Below are positions 41,101-56,100 of a DNA stretch of 64,000 nucleotides, in pieces (the first letter of the stretch is position 1; the number at the start of each line of letters is the position of its first letter). The translations under genes were made by a program, and so were the position numbers. This DNA is from Macrothele yani (taxonomy: Eukaryota; Arthropoda; Arachnida; Araneae; Macrothelidae), in the NCBI GenBank assembly GCA_039090855.1, contig CM077034.1, forward strand, positions 227,876,701 to 227,940,700, read 5' to 3'. The notes below the pieces were generated by a model. That model worked only from the letters and a program-made list of their open reading frames with translations. It was not told where the DNA came from and made no database searches.

Positions 41101-44100
41101 TAAGAAGTCACGTGATACTAAATGGCTCTACAAAGACTTCTAATAAGGAGAAAAGCTCTGATCCTGACCACTCTGATAAGAAGTCACGTGATACTAATGG
41201 CTCTACAAAGACTTCTAATAAGGAGAAAAGCTCTGATCCTGACCACTCTGATAAGAAGTCACGTGATACTAATGGCTCTACAAAGACTTCTAATAAGGAG
41301 AAAAGCTCTGATCCTGACCACTCTGATAAGAAGTCACGTGATACTAATGGCTCTACAAAGACTTCTAATAAGGAGAAAAGCTCTGATCCTGACCACTCTG
41401 ATAAGAAGTCACGTGATACTAATGGCTCTACAAAGACTTCTAATAAGGAGAAAAGCTCTGATCATGACCACTCTGATAAGAAGTCACGTGATACTAATGG
41501 CTCTACAAAGACTTCTAATAAGGAGAAAAGCTCTGATCCTGACCACTCTGATAAGAAGTCACGTGATACTAATGGCTCTACAAAGACTTCTAATAAAGAG
41601 AAAAGCTCTGATCATGACCACTCTGATAAGAAGTCACGTGATACTAATGGCTCTACAAAGACTTCTAATAAGGAGAAAAGCTCTGATCCTGACCACTCTG
41701 ATAAGAAGTCACGTGATACTAATGGCTCTACAAAGACTTCTAATGTGGAGAAAAGCTCTGATCATGACCACTCTGATAAGAAGTCACGTGATACTAATGG
41801 CTCTACAAAGACTTCTAATAAGGAGAAAAGCTCTGATCATGACCACTCTGATAAGAAGTCACGTGATACTAATGGCTCTACAAAGACTTCTAATAAGGAG
41901 AAAAGCTCTGATCCTGACCACTCTGATAAGAAGTCACGTGATACTAATGGCTCTACAAAGACTTCTAATAAGGAGAAAAGCTCTGATCCTGACCACTCTG
42001 ATAAGAAGTCACGTGATACTAATGGCTCTACAAAGACTTCTAATAAGGAGAAAAGCTCTGATCCTGACCACTCTGATAAGAAGTCACGTGATACTAATGG
42101 CTCTACAAAGACTTCTAATAAGGAGAAAAGCTCTGATCCTGACCACTCTGATAAGAAGTCACGTGATACTAATGGCTCTACAAAGACTTCTAATAAGGAG
42201 AAAAGCTCTGATCCTGACCACTCTGATAAGAAGTCACGTGATACTAATGGCTCTACAAAGACTTCTAATAAGGAGAAAAGCTCTGATCCTGACCACTCTG
42301 ATAAGAAGTCACGTGATACTAAAGGCTCTACAAAGACTTCTAATAAGGAGAAAAGCTCTGATCCTGACCACTCTGATAAGAAGTCACGTGATACTAATGG
42401 CTCTACAAAGACTTCTAATAAGGAGAAAAGCTCTGATCCTGACCACTCTGATAAGAAGTCACGTGATACTAATGGCTCTACAAAGACTTCTAATAAGGAG
42501 AAAAGCTCTGATCCTGACCACTCTGATAAGAAGTCACGTGATACTAATGGCTCTACAAAGACTTCTAATAAGGAGAAAAGCTCTGATCCTGACCACTCTG
42601 ATAAGAAGTCACGTGATACTAAAGGCTCTACAAAGACTTCTAATAAGGAGAAAAGCTCTGATCCTGACCACTCTGATAAGAAGTCACGTGATACTAATGG
42701 CACTACAAAGACTTCTAATGTGGAGAAAAGCTCTGATCATGACCACTCTGATAAGAAGTCACGTGATACTAATGGCTCTACAAAGACTTCTAATAAGGAG
42801 AAAAGCTCTGATCCATGACCACTCTGATAAGAAGTCACGTGATACTAATGGCTCTACAAAGACTTCTAATAAGGAGAAAAGCTCTGATCATGACCACTCT
42901 GATAAGAAGTCACGTGATACTAATGGCTCTACAAAGACTTCTAATAAGGAGAAAAGCTCTGATCCTGACCACTCTGATAAGAAGTCACGTGATACTAATG
43001 GCTCTACAAAGACTTCTAATAAGGAGAAAAGCTCTGATCCTGACCACTCTGATAAGAAGTCACGTGATACTAATGGCTCTACAAAGACTTCTAATAAGGA
43101 GAAAAGCTCTGATCCTGACCACTCTGATAAGAAGTCACGTGATACTAATGGCTCTACAAAGACTTCTAATAAGGAGAAAAGCTCTGATCCTGACCACTCT
43201 GATAAGAAGTCACGTGATACTAAATGGCTCTACAAAGACTTCTAATAAGGAGAAAAGCTCTGATCCTGACCACTCTGATAAGAAGTCACGTGATACTAAT
43301 GGCTCTACAAAGACTTCTAATAAGGAGAAAAGCTCTGATCATGACCACTCTGATAAGAAGTCACGTGATACTAATGGCTCTACAAAGACTTCTAATAAGG
43401 AGAAAAGCTCTGATCCTGACCACTCTGATAAGAAGTCACGTGATACTAATGGCTCTACAAAGACTTCTAATAAGGAGAAAAGCTCTGATCCTGACCACTC
43501 TGATAAGAAGTCACGTGATACTAATGGCTCTACAAAGACTTCTAATAAGGAGAAAAGCTCTGATCCTGACCACTCTGATAAGAAGTCACGTGATACTAAT
43601 GGCTCTACAAAGACTTCTAATAAGGAGAAAAGCTCTGATCCTGACCACTCTGATAAGAAGTCACGTGATACTAATGGCTCTACAAAGACTTCTAATAAGG
43701 AGAAAAGCTCTGATCCTGACCACTCTGATAAGAAGTCACGTGATACTAATGGCTCTACAAAGACTTCTAATAAGGAGAAAAGCTCTGATCCTGACCACTC
43801 TGATAAGAAGTCACGTGATACTAATGGCTCTACAAAGACTTCTAATGTGGAGAAAAGCTCTGATCATGACCACTCTGATAAGAAGTCACGTGATACTAAT
43901 GGCTCTACAAAGACTTCTAATAAGGAGAAAAGCTCTGATCCTGACCACTCTGATAAGAAGTCACGTGATACTAATGGCTCTACAAAGACTTCTAATAAGG
44001 AGAAAAGCTCTGATCATGACCACTCTGATAAGAAGTCACGTGATACTAATGGCTCTACAAAGACTTCTAATAAGGAGAAAAGCTCTGATCCTGACCACTC

Positions 44101-47100
44101 TGATAAGAAGTCACGTGATACTAATGGCTCTACAAAGACTTCTAATAAGGAGAAAAGCTCTGATCCTGACCACTCTGATAAGAAGTCACGTGATACTAAT
44201 GGCTCTACAAAGACTTCTAATAAGGAGAAAAGCTCTGATCCTGACCACTCTGATAAGAAGTCACGTGATACTAATGGCTCTACAAAGACTTCTAATAAGG
44301 AGAAAAGCTCTGATCCTGACCACTCTGATAAGAAGTCACGTGATACTAATGGCTCTACAAAGACTTCTAATAAGGAGAAAAGCTCTGATCCTGACCACTC
44401 TGATAAGAAGTCACGTGATACTAATGGCTCTACAAAGACTTCTAATAAGGAGAAAAGCTCTGATCCTGACCACTCTGATAAGAAGTCACGTGATACTAAT
44501 GGCTCTACAAAGACTTCTAATAAGGAGAAAAGCTCTGATCATGACCACTCTGATAAGAAGTCACGTGATACTAATGGCTCTACAAAGACTTCTAATAAGG
44601 AGAAAAGCTCTGATCCTGACCACTCTGATAAGAAGTCACGTGATACTAATGGCACTACAAAGACTTCTAATGTGGAGAAAAGCTCTGATCATGACCACTC
44701 TGATAAGAAGTCACGTGATACTAATGGCTCTACAAAGACTTCTAATAAGGAGAAAAGCTCTGATCATGACCACTCTGATAAGAAGTCACGTGATACTAAA
44801 GGCTCTACAAAGACTTCTAATAAGGAGAAAAGCTCTGATCATGACCACTCTGATAAGAAGTCACGTGATACTAATGGCTCTACAAAGACTTCTAATAAGG
44901 AGAAAAGCTCTGATCATGACCACTCTGATAAGAAGTCACGTGATACTAATGGCTCTACAAAGACTTCTAATAAGGAGAAAAGCTCTGATCCTGACCACTC
45001 TGATAAGAAGTCACGTGATACTAATGGCTCTACAAAGACTTCTAATAAGGAGAAAAGCTCTGATCCTGACCACTCTGATAAGAAGTCACGTGATACTAAT
45101 GGCTCTACAAAGACTTCTAATAAGGAGAAAAGCTCTGATCCTGACCACTCTGATAAGAAGTCACGTGATACTAATGGCTCTACAAAGACTTCTAATAAGG
45201 AGAAAAGCTCTGATCCTGACCACTCTGATAAGAAGTCACGTGATACTAATGGCTCTACAAAGACTTCTAATAAGGAGAAAAGCTCTGATCCTGACCACTC
45301 TGATAAGAAGTCACGTGATACTAAAGGCTCTACAAAGACTTCTAATAAGGAGAAAAGCTCTGATCCTGACCACTCTGATAAGAAGTCACGTGATACTAAT
45401 GGCACTACAAAGACTTCTAATAAGGAGAAAAGCTCTGATCATGACCACTCTGATAAGAAGTCACGTGATACTAATGGCTCTACAAAGACTTCTAATAAGG
45501 AGAAAAGCTCTGGTCATGACCACTCTGATAAGAAGTCACGTGATACTAATGGCTCTACAAAGACTTCTAATAAGGAGAAAAGCTCTGATCCTGACCACTC
45601 TGATAAGAAGTCACGTGATACTAATGGCTCTACAAAGACTTCTAATAAGGAGAAAAGCTCTGATCCTGACCACTCTGATAAGAAGTCACGTGATACTAAT
45701 GGCTCTACAAAGACTTCTAATAAGGAGAAAAGCTCTGATCCTGACCACTCTGATAAGAAGTCACGTGATACTAATGGCTCTACAAAGACTTCTAATAAGG
45801 AGAAAAGCTCTGATCCTGACCACTCTGATAAGAAGTCACGTGATACTAATGGCTCTACAAAGACTTCTAATAAGGAGAAAAGCTCTGATCCTGACCACTC
45901 TGATAAGAAGTCACGTGATACTAAAGGCTCTACAAAGACTTCTAATAAGGAGAAAAGCTCTGATCCTGACCACTCTGATAAGAAGTCACGTGATACTAAT
46001 GGCTCTACAAAGACTTCTAATGTGGAGAAAAGCTCTGATCATGACCACTCTGATAAGAAGTCACGTGATACTAATGGCTCTACAAAGACTTCTAATAAGG
46101 AGAAAAGCTCTGATCCTGACCACTCTGATAAGAAGTCACGTGATACTAATGGCTCTACAAAGACTTCTAATAAGGAGAAAAGCTCTGATCCTGACCACTC
46201 TGATAAGAAGTCACGTGATACTAATGGCTCTACAAAGACTTCTAATAAGGAGAAAAGCTCTGATCCTGACCACTCTGATAAGAAGTCACGTGATACTAAT
46301 GGCTCTACAAAGACTTCTAATAAGGAGAAAAGCTCTGATCCTGACCACTCTGATAAGAAGTCACGTGATACTAATGGCTCTACAAAGACTTCTAATAAGG
46401 AGAAAAGCTCTGATCCTGACCACTCTGATAAGAAGTCACGTGATACTAATGGCTCTACAAAGACTTCTAATAAGGAGAAAAGCTCTGATCCTGACCACTC
46501 TGATAAGAAGTCACGTGATACTAATGGCTCTACAAAGACTTCTAATAAGGAGAAAAGCTCTGATCCTGACCACTCTGATAAGAAGTCACGTGATACTAAT
46601 GGCTCTACAAAGACTTCTAATAAGGAGAAAAGCTCTGATCCTGACCACTCTGATAAGAAGTCACGTGATACTAATGGCTCTACAAAGACTTCTAATAAGG
46701 AGAAAAGCTCTGATCATGACCACTCTGATAAGAAGTCACGTGATACTAATGGCTCTACAAAGACTTCTAATAAGGAGAAAAGCTCTGATCCTGACCACTC
46801 TGATAAGAAGTCACGTGATACTAATGGCTCTACAAAGACTTCTAATAAGGAGAAAAGCTCTGATCCTGACCACTCTGATAAGAAGTCACGTGATACTAAT
46901 GGCTCTACAAAGACTTCTAATAAGGAGAAAAGCTCTGATCCTGACCACTCTGATAAGAAGTCACGTGATACTAATGGCTCTACAAAGACTTCTAATAAGG
47001 AGAAAAGCTCTGATCATGACCACTCTGATAAGAAGTCACGTGATACTAATGGCTCTACAAAGACTTCTAATAAGGAGAAAAGCTCTGATCCTGACCACTC

Positions 47101-50100
47101 TGATAAGAAGTCACGTGATACTAATGGCTCTACAAAGACTTCTAATAAGGAGAAAAGCTCTGATCCTGACCACTCTGATAAGAAGTCACGTGATACTAAT
47201 GGCTCTACAAAGACTTCTAATAAGGAGAAAAGCTCTGATCCTGACCACTCTGATAAGAAGTCACGTGATACTAATGGCTCTACAAAGACTTCTAATAAGG
47301 AGAAAAGCTCTGATCCTGACCACTCTGATAAGAAGTCACGTGATACTAATGGCTCTACAAAGACTTCTAATAAGGAGAAAAGCTCTGATCCTGACCACTC
47401 TGATAAGAAGTCACGTGATACTAATGGCTCTACAAAGACTTCTAATAAGGAGAAAAGCTCTGATCCTGACCACTCTGATAAGAAGTCACGTGATACTAAT
47501 GGCTCTACAAAGACTTCTAATAAGGAGAAAAGCTCTGATCATGACCACTCTGATAAGAAGTCACGTGATACTAATGGCTCTACAAAGACTTCTAATAAGG
47601 AGAAAAGCTCTGATCCTGACCACTCTGATAAGAAGTCACGTGATACTAATGGCTCTACAAAGACTTCTAATAAAGAGAAAAGCTCTGATCATGACCACTC
47701 TGATAAGAAGTCACGTGATACTAATGGCTCTACAAAGACTTCTAATAAAGAGAAAAGCTCTGGTCATGACCACTCTGATAAGAAGTCACGTGATACTAAT
47801 GGCTCTACAAAGACTTCTAATAAAGGAGAAAAGCTCTGATCATGACCACTCTGATAAGAAGTCACGTGATACTAATGGCTCTACAAAGACTTCTAATAAG
47901 GAGAAAAGCTCTGATCCTGACCACTCTGATAAGAAGTCACGTGATACTAATGGCTCTACAAAGACTTCTAATAAGGAGAAAAGCTCTGATCCATGACCAC
48001 TCTGATAAGAAGTCACGTGATACTAATGGCTCTACAAAGACTTCTAATAAGGAGAAAAGCTCTGATCCTGACCACTCTGATAAGAAGTCACGTGATACTA
48101 ATGGCTCTACAAAGACTTCTAATAAGGAGAAAAGCTCTGATCCTGACCACTCTGATAAGAAGTCACGTGATACTAATGGCTCTACAAAGACTTCTAATAA
48201 GGAGAAAAGCTCTGATCCTGACCACTCTGATAAGAAGTTACGTGATACTAATGGCACTACAAAGACTTCTAATGTGGAGAAAAGCTCTGATCATGACCAC
48301 TCTGATAAGAAGTCACGTGATACTAATGGCTCTACAAAGACTTCTAATAAGGAGAAAAGCTCTGATCCTGACCACTCTGATAAGAAGTCACGTGATACTA
48401 ATGGCTCTACAAAGACTTCTAATAAGGAGAAAAGCTCTGATCCTGACCACTCTGATAAGAAGTCACGTGATACTAATGGCTCTACAAAGACTTCTAATAA
48501 GGAGAAAAGCTCTGATCCTGACCACTCTGATAAGAAGTCACGTGATACTAATGGCTCTACAAAGACTTCTAATGTGGAGAAAAGCTCTGATCATGACCAC
48601 TCTGATAAGAAGTCACGTGATACTAATGGCTCTACAAAGACTTCTAATAAGGAGAAAAGCTCTGATCCTGACCACTCTGATAAGAAGTCACGTGATACTA
48701 ATGGCTCTACAAAGACTTCTAATAAGGAGAAAAGCTCTGATCATGACCACTCTGATAAGAAGTCACGTGATACTAATGGCTCTACAAAGACTTCTAATAA
48801 GGAGAAAAGCTCTGATCCATGACCACTCTGATAAGAAGTCACGTGATACTAATGGCTCTACAAAGACTTCTAATGTGGAGAAAAGCTCTGATCGTGACCA
48901 CTCTGATAAGAAGTCACGTGATACTAATGGCTCTACAAAGACTTCTAATAAGGAGAAAAGCTCTGGTCATGACCACTCTGATAAGAAGTCACGTGATACT
49001 AATGGCTCTACAAAGACTTCTAATAAGGAGAAAAGCTCTGGTCATGACCACTCTGATAAGAAGTCACGTGATACTAATGGCTCTACAAAGACTTCTAATA
49101 AGGAGAAAAGCTCTGATCCTGACCACTCTGATAAGAAGTCACGTGATACTAATGGCTCTACAAAGACTTCTAATAAGGAGAAAAGCTCTGATCCTGACCA
49201 CTCTGATAAGAAGTCACGTGATACTAATGGCTCTACAAAGACTTCTAATAAGGAGAAAAGCTCTGATCCTGACCACTCTGATAAGAAGTCACGTGATACT
49301 AATGGCTCTACAAAGACTTCTAATAAGGAGAAAAGCTCTGATCCTGACCACTCTGATAAGAAGTCACGTGATACTAATGGCTCTACAAAGACTTCTAATA
49401 AGGAGAAAAGCTCTGATCATGACCACTCTGATAAGAAGTCACGTGATACTAATGGCTCTACAAAGACTTCTAATAAGGAGAAAAGCTCTGATCCTGACCA
49501 CTCTGATAAGAAGTCACGTGATACTAATGGCTCTACAAAGACTTCTAATGTGGAGAAAAGCTCTGATCATGACCACTCTGATAAGAAGTCACGTGATACT
49601 AATGGCTCTACAAAGACTTCTAATAAGGAGAAAAGCTCTGATCCTGACCACTCTGATAAGAAGTCACGTGATACTAAAGGCTCTACAAAGACTTCTAATA
49701 AGGAGAAAAGCTCTGATCCTGACCACTCTGATAAGAAGTCACGTGATACTAATGGCACTACAAAGACTTCTAATGTGGAGAAAAGCTCTGATCATGACCA
49801 CTCTGATAAGAAGTCACGTGATACTAATGGCTCTACAAAGACTTCTAATAAGGAGAAAAGCTCTGATCCTGACCACTCTGATAAGAAGTCACGTGATACT
49901 AATGGCTCTACAAAGACTTCTAATGTGGAGAAAAGCTCTGATCATGACCACTCTGATAAGAAGTCACGTGATACTAATGGCTCTACAAAGACTTCTAATA
50001 AGGAGAAAAGCTCTGATCCAGACCACTCTGATAAGAAGTCACGTGATACTAATGGCTCTACAAAGACTTCTAATAAGGAGAAAAGCTCTGATCATGACCA

Positions 50101-53100
50101 CTCTGATAAGAAGTCACGTGATACTAATGGCTCTACAAAGACTTCTAATAAGGAGAAAAGCTCTGATCCTGACCACTCTGATAAGAAGTCACGTGATACT
50201 AATGGCTCTACAAAGACTTCTAATAAGGAGAAAAGCTCTGATCCTGACCACTCTGATAAGAAGTCACGTGATACTAATGGCTCTACAAAGACTTCTAATA
50301 AGGAGAAAAGCTCTGATCCTGACCACTCTGATAAGAAGTCACGTGATACTAATGGCTCTACAAAGACTTCTAATAAGGAGAAAAGCTCTGATCCTGACCA
50401 CTCTGATAAGAAGTCACGTGATACTAATGGCTCTACAAAGACTTCTAATAAGGAGAAAAGCTCTGATCATGACCACTCTGATAAGAAGTCACGTGATACT
50501 AATGGCTCTACAAAGACTTCTAATAAAGAGAAAAGCTCTGATCATGACCACTCTGATAAGAAGTCACGTGATACTAAAGGCTCTACAAAGACTTCTAATA
50601 AGGAGAAAAGCTCTGATCCTGACCACTCTGATAAGAAGTCACGTGATACTAATGGCACTACAAAGACTTCTAATAAGGAGAGAAAAGCTCTGATCCTGAC
50701 CACTCTGATAAGAAGTCACGTGATACTAATGGCTCTACAAAGACTTCTAATAAGGAGAAAAGCTCTGATCCTGACCACTCTGATAAGAAGTCACGTGATA
50801 CTAATGGCTCTACAAAGACTTCTAATAAGGAGAAAAGCTCTGATCCTGACCACTCTGATAAGAAGTCACGTGATACTAATGGCTCTACAAAGACTTCTAA
50901 TAAGGAGAAAAGCTCTGATCCTGACCACTCTGATAAGAAGTCACGTGATACTAATGGCTCTACAAAGACTTCTAATAAGGAGAAAAGCTCTGATCCTGAC
51001 CACTCTGATAAGAAGTCACGTGATACTAATGGCTCTACAAAGACTTCTAATAAGGAGAAAAGCTCTGATCATGACCACTCTGATAAGAAGTCACGTGATA
51101 CTAATGGCTCTACAAAGACTTCTAATAAGGAGAAAAGCTCTGATCCTGACCACTCTGATAAGAAGTCACGTGATACTAATGGCACTACAAAGACTTCTAA
51201 TGTGGAGAAAAGCTCTGATCCTGACCACTCTGATAAGAAGTCACGTGATACTAATGGCTCTACAAAGACTTCTAATAAGGAGAAAAGCTCTGATCATGAC
51301 CACTCTGATAAGAAGTCACGTGATACTAATGGCTCTACAAAGACTTCTAATAAGGAGAAAAGCTCTGATCCTGACCACTCTGATAAGAAGTCACGTGATA
51401 CTAATGGCTCTACAAAGACTTCTAATAAGGAGAAAAGCTCTGATCCTGACCACTCTGATAAGAAGTCACGTGATACTAATGGCTCTACAAAGACTTCTAA
51501 TAAGGAGAAAAGCTCTGATCCTGACCACTCTGATAAGAAGTCACGTGATACTAATGGCTCTACAAAGACTTCTAATAAAGGAGAAAAGCTCTGATCATGA
51601 CCACTCTGATAAGAAGTCACGTGATACTAATGGCTCTACAAAGACTTCTAATAAGGAGAAAAGCTCTGATCCTGACCACTCTGATAAGAAGTCACGTGAT
51701 ACTAATGGCTCTACAAAGACTTCTAATGTGAGAAAAGCTCTGATCCTGACCACTCTGATAAGAAGTCACGTGATACTAAAGGCTCTACAAAGACTTCTAA
51801 TAAGGAGAAAAGCTCTGATCATGACCACTCTGATAAGAAGTCACGTGATACTAATGGCACTACAAAGACTTCTAATAAGAGAAAAGCTCTGATCATGACC
51901 ACTCTGATAAGAAGTCACGTGATACTAATGGCTCTACAAAGACTTCTAATAAGGAGAAAAGCTCTGATCCTGACCACTCTGATAAGAAGTCACGTGATAC
52001 TAATGGCACTACAAAGACTTCTAATGTGGAGAAAAGCTCTGATCATGACCACTCTGATAAGAAGTCACGTGATACTAATGGCTCTACAAAGACTTCTAAT
52101 AAGGAGAAAAGCTCTGATCCTGACCACTCTGATAAGAAGTCACGTGATACTAATGGCTCTACAAAGACTTCTAATAAGGAGAAAAGCTCTGATCCTGACC
52201 ACTCTGATAAGAAGTCACGTGATACTAATGGCTCTACAAAGACTTCTAATAAGGAGAAAAGCTCTGATCCTGACCACTCTGATAAGAAGTCACGTGATAC
52301 TAATGGCTCTACAAAGACTTCTAATAAGGAGAAAAGCTCTGATCCTGACCACTCTGATAAGAAGTCACGTGATACTAATGGCTCTACAAAGACTTCTAAT
52401 AAGGAGAAAAGCTCTGATCCTGACCACTCTGATAAGAAGTCACGTGATACTAATGGCTCTACAAAGACTTCTAATAAGGAGAAAAGCTCTGATCCTGACC
52501 ACTCTGATAAGAAGTCACGTGATACTAATGGCTCTACAAAGACTTCTAATAAGGAGAAAAGCTCTGATCATGACCACTCTGATAAGAAGTCACGTGATAC
52601 TAATGGCTCTACAAAGACTTCTAATAAGGAGAAAAGCTCTGATCCTGACCACTCTGATAAGAAGTCACGTGATACTAATGGCTCTACAAAGACTTCTAAT
52701 GTGTGAGAAAAGCTCTGATCGTGACCACTCTGATAAGAAGTCACGTGATACTAAAGGCTCTACAAAGACTTCTAATAAGGAGAAAAGCTCTGATCATGAC
52801 CACTCTGATAAGAAGTCACGTGATACTAATGGCACTACAAAGACTTCTAATAAGGAGAAAAGCTCTGATCATGACCACTCTGATAAGAAGTCACGTGATA
52901 CTAATGGCTCTACAAAGACTTCTAATAAGGAGAAAAGCTCTGATCCTGACCACTCTGATAAGAAGTCACGTGATACTAATGGCTCTACAAAGACTTCTAA
53001 TAAGGAGAAAAGCTCTGATCCTGACCACTCTGATAAGAAGTCACGTGATACTAATGGCTCTACAAAGACTTCTAATAAGGAGAAAAGCTCTGATCCTGAC

Positions 53101-56100
53101 CACTCTGATAAGAAGTCACGTGATACTAATGGCTCTACAAAGACTTCTAATAAGGAGAAAAGCTCTGATCCTGACCACTCTGATAAGAAGTCACGTGATA
53201 CTAATGGCTCTACAAAGACTTCTAATAAGGAGAAAAGCTCTGATCCTGACCACTCTGATAAGAAGTCACGTGATACTAATGGCTCTACAAAGACTTCTAA
53301 TAAGGAGAAAAGCTCTGATCCTGACCACTCTGATAAGAAGTCACGTGATACTAATGGCTCTACAAAGACTTCTAATAAGGAGAAAAGCTCTGATCCTGAC
53401 CACTCTGATAAGAAGTCACGTGATACTAATGGCTCTACAAAGACTTCTAATAAAGAGAAAAGCTCTGATCCTGACCACTCTGATAAGAAGTCACGTGATA
53501 CTAAAGGCTCTACAAAGACTTCTAATAAGGAGAAAAGCTCTGATCCTGACCACTCTGATAAGAAGTCACGTGATACTAATGGCACTACAAAGACTTCTAA
53601 TGTGGAGAAAAGCTCTGATCATGACCACTCTGATAAGAAGTCACGTGATACTAATGGCTCTACAAAGACTTCTAATAAGGAGAAAAGCTCTGATCCTGAC
53701 CACTCTGATAAGAAGTCACGTGATACTAATGGCTCTACAAAGACTTCTAATAAGGAGAAAAGCTCTGATCCTGACCACTCTGATAAGAAGTCACGTGATA
53801 CTAATGGCTCTACAAAGACTTCTAATAAAGAGAAAAGCTCTGATCCTGACCACTCTGATAAGAAGTCACGTGATACTAATGGCTCTACAAAGACTTCTAA
53901 TGTGTGAGAAAAGCTCTGATCCTGACCACTCTGATAAGAAGTCACGTGATACTAATGGCTCTACAAAGACTTCTAATAAAGAGAAAAGCTCTGGTCATGA
54001 CCACTCTGATAAGAAGTCACGTGATACTAATGGCTCTACAAAGACTTCTAATAAGGAGAAAAGCTCTGATCCTGACCACTCTGATAAGAAGTCACGTGAT
54101 ACTAATGGCTCTACAAAGACTTCTAATAAGGAGAAAAGCTCTGATCCTGACCACTCTGATAAGAAGTCACGTGATACTAATGGCTCTACAAAGACTTCTA
54201 ATAAGGAGAAAAGCTCTGATCCTGACCACTCTGATAAGAAGTCACGTGATACTAATGGCTCTACAAAGACTTCTAATGTGGAGAAAAGCTCTGATCATGA
54301 CCACTCTGATAAGAAGTCACGTGATACTAATGGCTCTACAAAGACTTCTAATAAGGAGAAAAGCTCTGATCCTGACCACTCTGATAAGAAGTCACGTGAT
54401 ACTAATGGCTCTACAAAGACTTCTAATAAGGAGAAAAGCTCTGATCCTGACCACTCTGATAAGAAGTCACGTGATACTAATGGCTCTACAAAGACTTCTA
54501 ATAAGGAGAAAAGCTCTGATCCTGACCACTCTGATAAGAAGTCACGTGATACTAATGGCTCTACAAAGACTTCTAATGTGGAGAAAAGCTCTGATCCTGA
54601 CCACTCTGATAAGAAGTCACGTGATACTAATGGCTCTACAAAGACTTCTAATAAGGAGAAAAGCTCTGATCCTGACCACTCTGATAAGAAGTCACGTGAT
54701 ACTAATGGCTCTACAAAGACTTCTAATAAGGAGAAAAGCTCTGATCCTGACCACTCTGATAAGAAGTCACGTGATACTAATGGCTCTACAAAGACTTCTA
54801 ATAAGGAGAAAAGCTCTGATCCTGACCACTCTGATAAGAAGTCACGTGATACTAATGGCACTACAAAGACTTCTAATAAGGAGAAAAGCTCTGATCCTGA
54901 CCACTCTGATAAGAAGTCACGTGATACTAATGGCTCTACAAAGACTTCTAATAAGGAGAAAAGCTCTGATCCTGACCACTCTGATAAGAAGTCACGTGAT
55001 ACTAATGGCTCTACAAAGACTTCTAATAAGGAGAAAAGCTCTGATCATGACCACTCTGATAAGAAGTCACGTGATACTAATGGCTCTACAAAGACTTCTA
55101 ATAAGGAGAAAAGCTCTGATCATGACCACTCTGATAAGAAGTCACGTGATACTAATGGCTCTACAAAGACTTCTAATAAGGAGAAAAGCTCTGATCATGA
55201 CCACTCTGATAAGAAGTCACGTGATACTAATGGCTCTACAAAGACTTCTAATGTGGAGAAAAGCTCTGATCCTGACCACTCTGATAAGAAGTCACGTGAT
55301 ACTAATGGCTCTACAAAGACTTCTAATAAGGAGAAAAGCTCTGATCATGACCACTCTGATAAGAAGTCACGTGATACTAAAGGCTCTACAAAGACTTCTA
55401 ATAAGGAGAAAAGCTCTGATCCTGACCACTCTGATAAGAAGTCACGTGATACTAATGGCTCTACAAAGACTTCTAATAAGGAGAAAAGCTCTGATCCTGA
55501 CCACTCTGATAAGAAGTCACGTGATACTAATGGCTCTACAAAGACTTCTAATAAGGAGAAAAGCTCTGGTCATGACCACTCTGATAAGAAGTCACGTGAT
55601 ACTAAAGGCTCTACAAAGACTTCTAATAAGGAGAAAAGCTCTGATCATGACCACTCTGATAAGAAGTCACGTGATACTAATGGCTCTACAAAGACTTCTA
55701 ATGTGGAGAAAAGCTCTGATCGTGACCACTCTGATAAGAAGTCACGTGATACTAATGGCTCTACAAAGACTTCTAATAAAGAGAAAAGCTCTGATCATGA
55801 CCACTCTGATAAGAAGTCACGTGATACTAATGGCTCTACAAAGACTTCTAATAAGGAGAAAAGCTCTGATCCTGACCACTCTGATAAGAAGTCACGTGAT
55901 ACTAATGGCTCTACAAAGACTTCTAATAAGGAGAAAAGCTCTGATCCTGACCACTCTGATAAGAAGTCACGTGATACTAATGGCTCTACAAAGACTTCTA
56001 ATAAGGAGAAAAGCTCTGATCCTGACCACTCTGATAAGAAGTCACGTGATACTAATGGCTCTACAAAGACTTCTAATAAGGAGAAAAGCTCTGATCCTGA

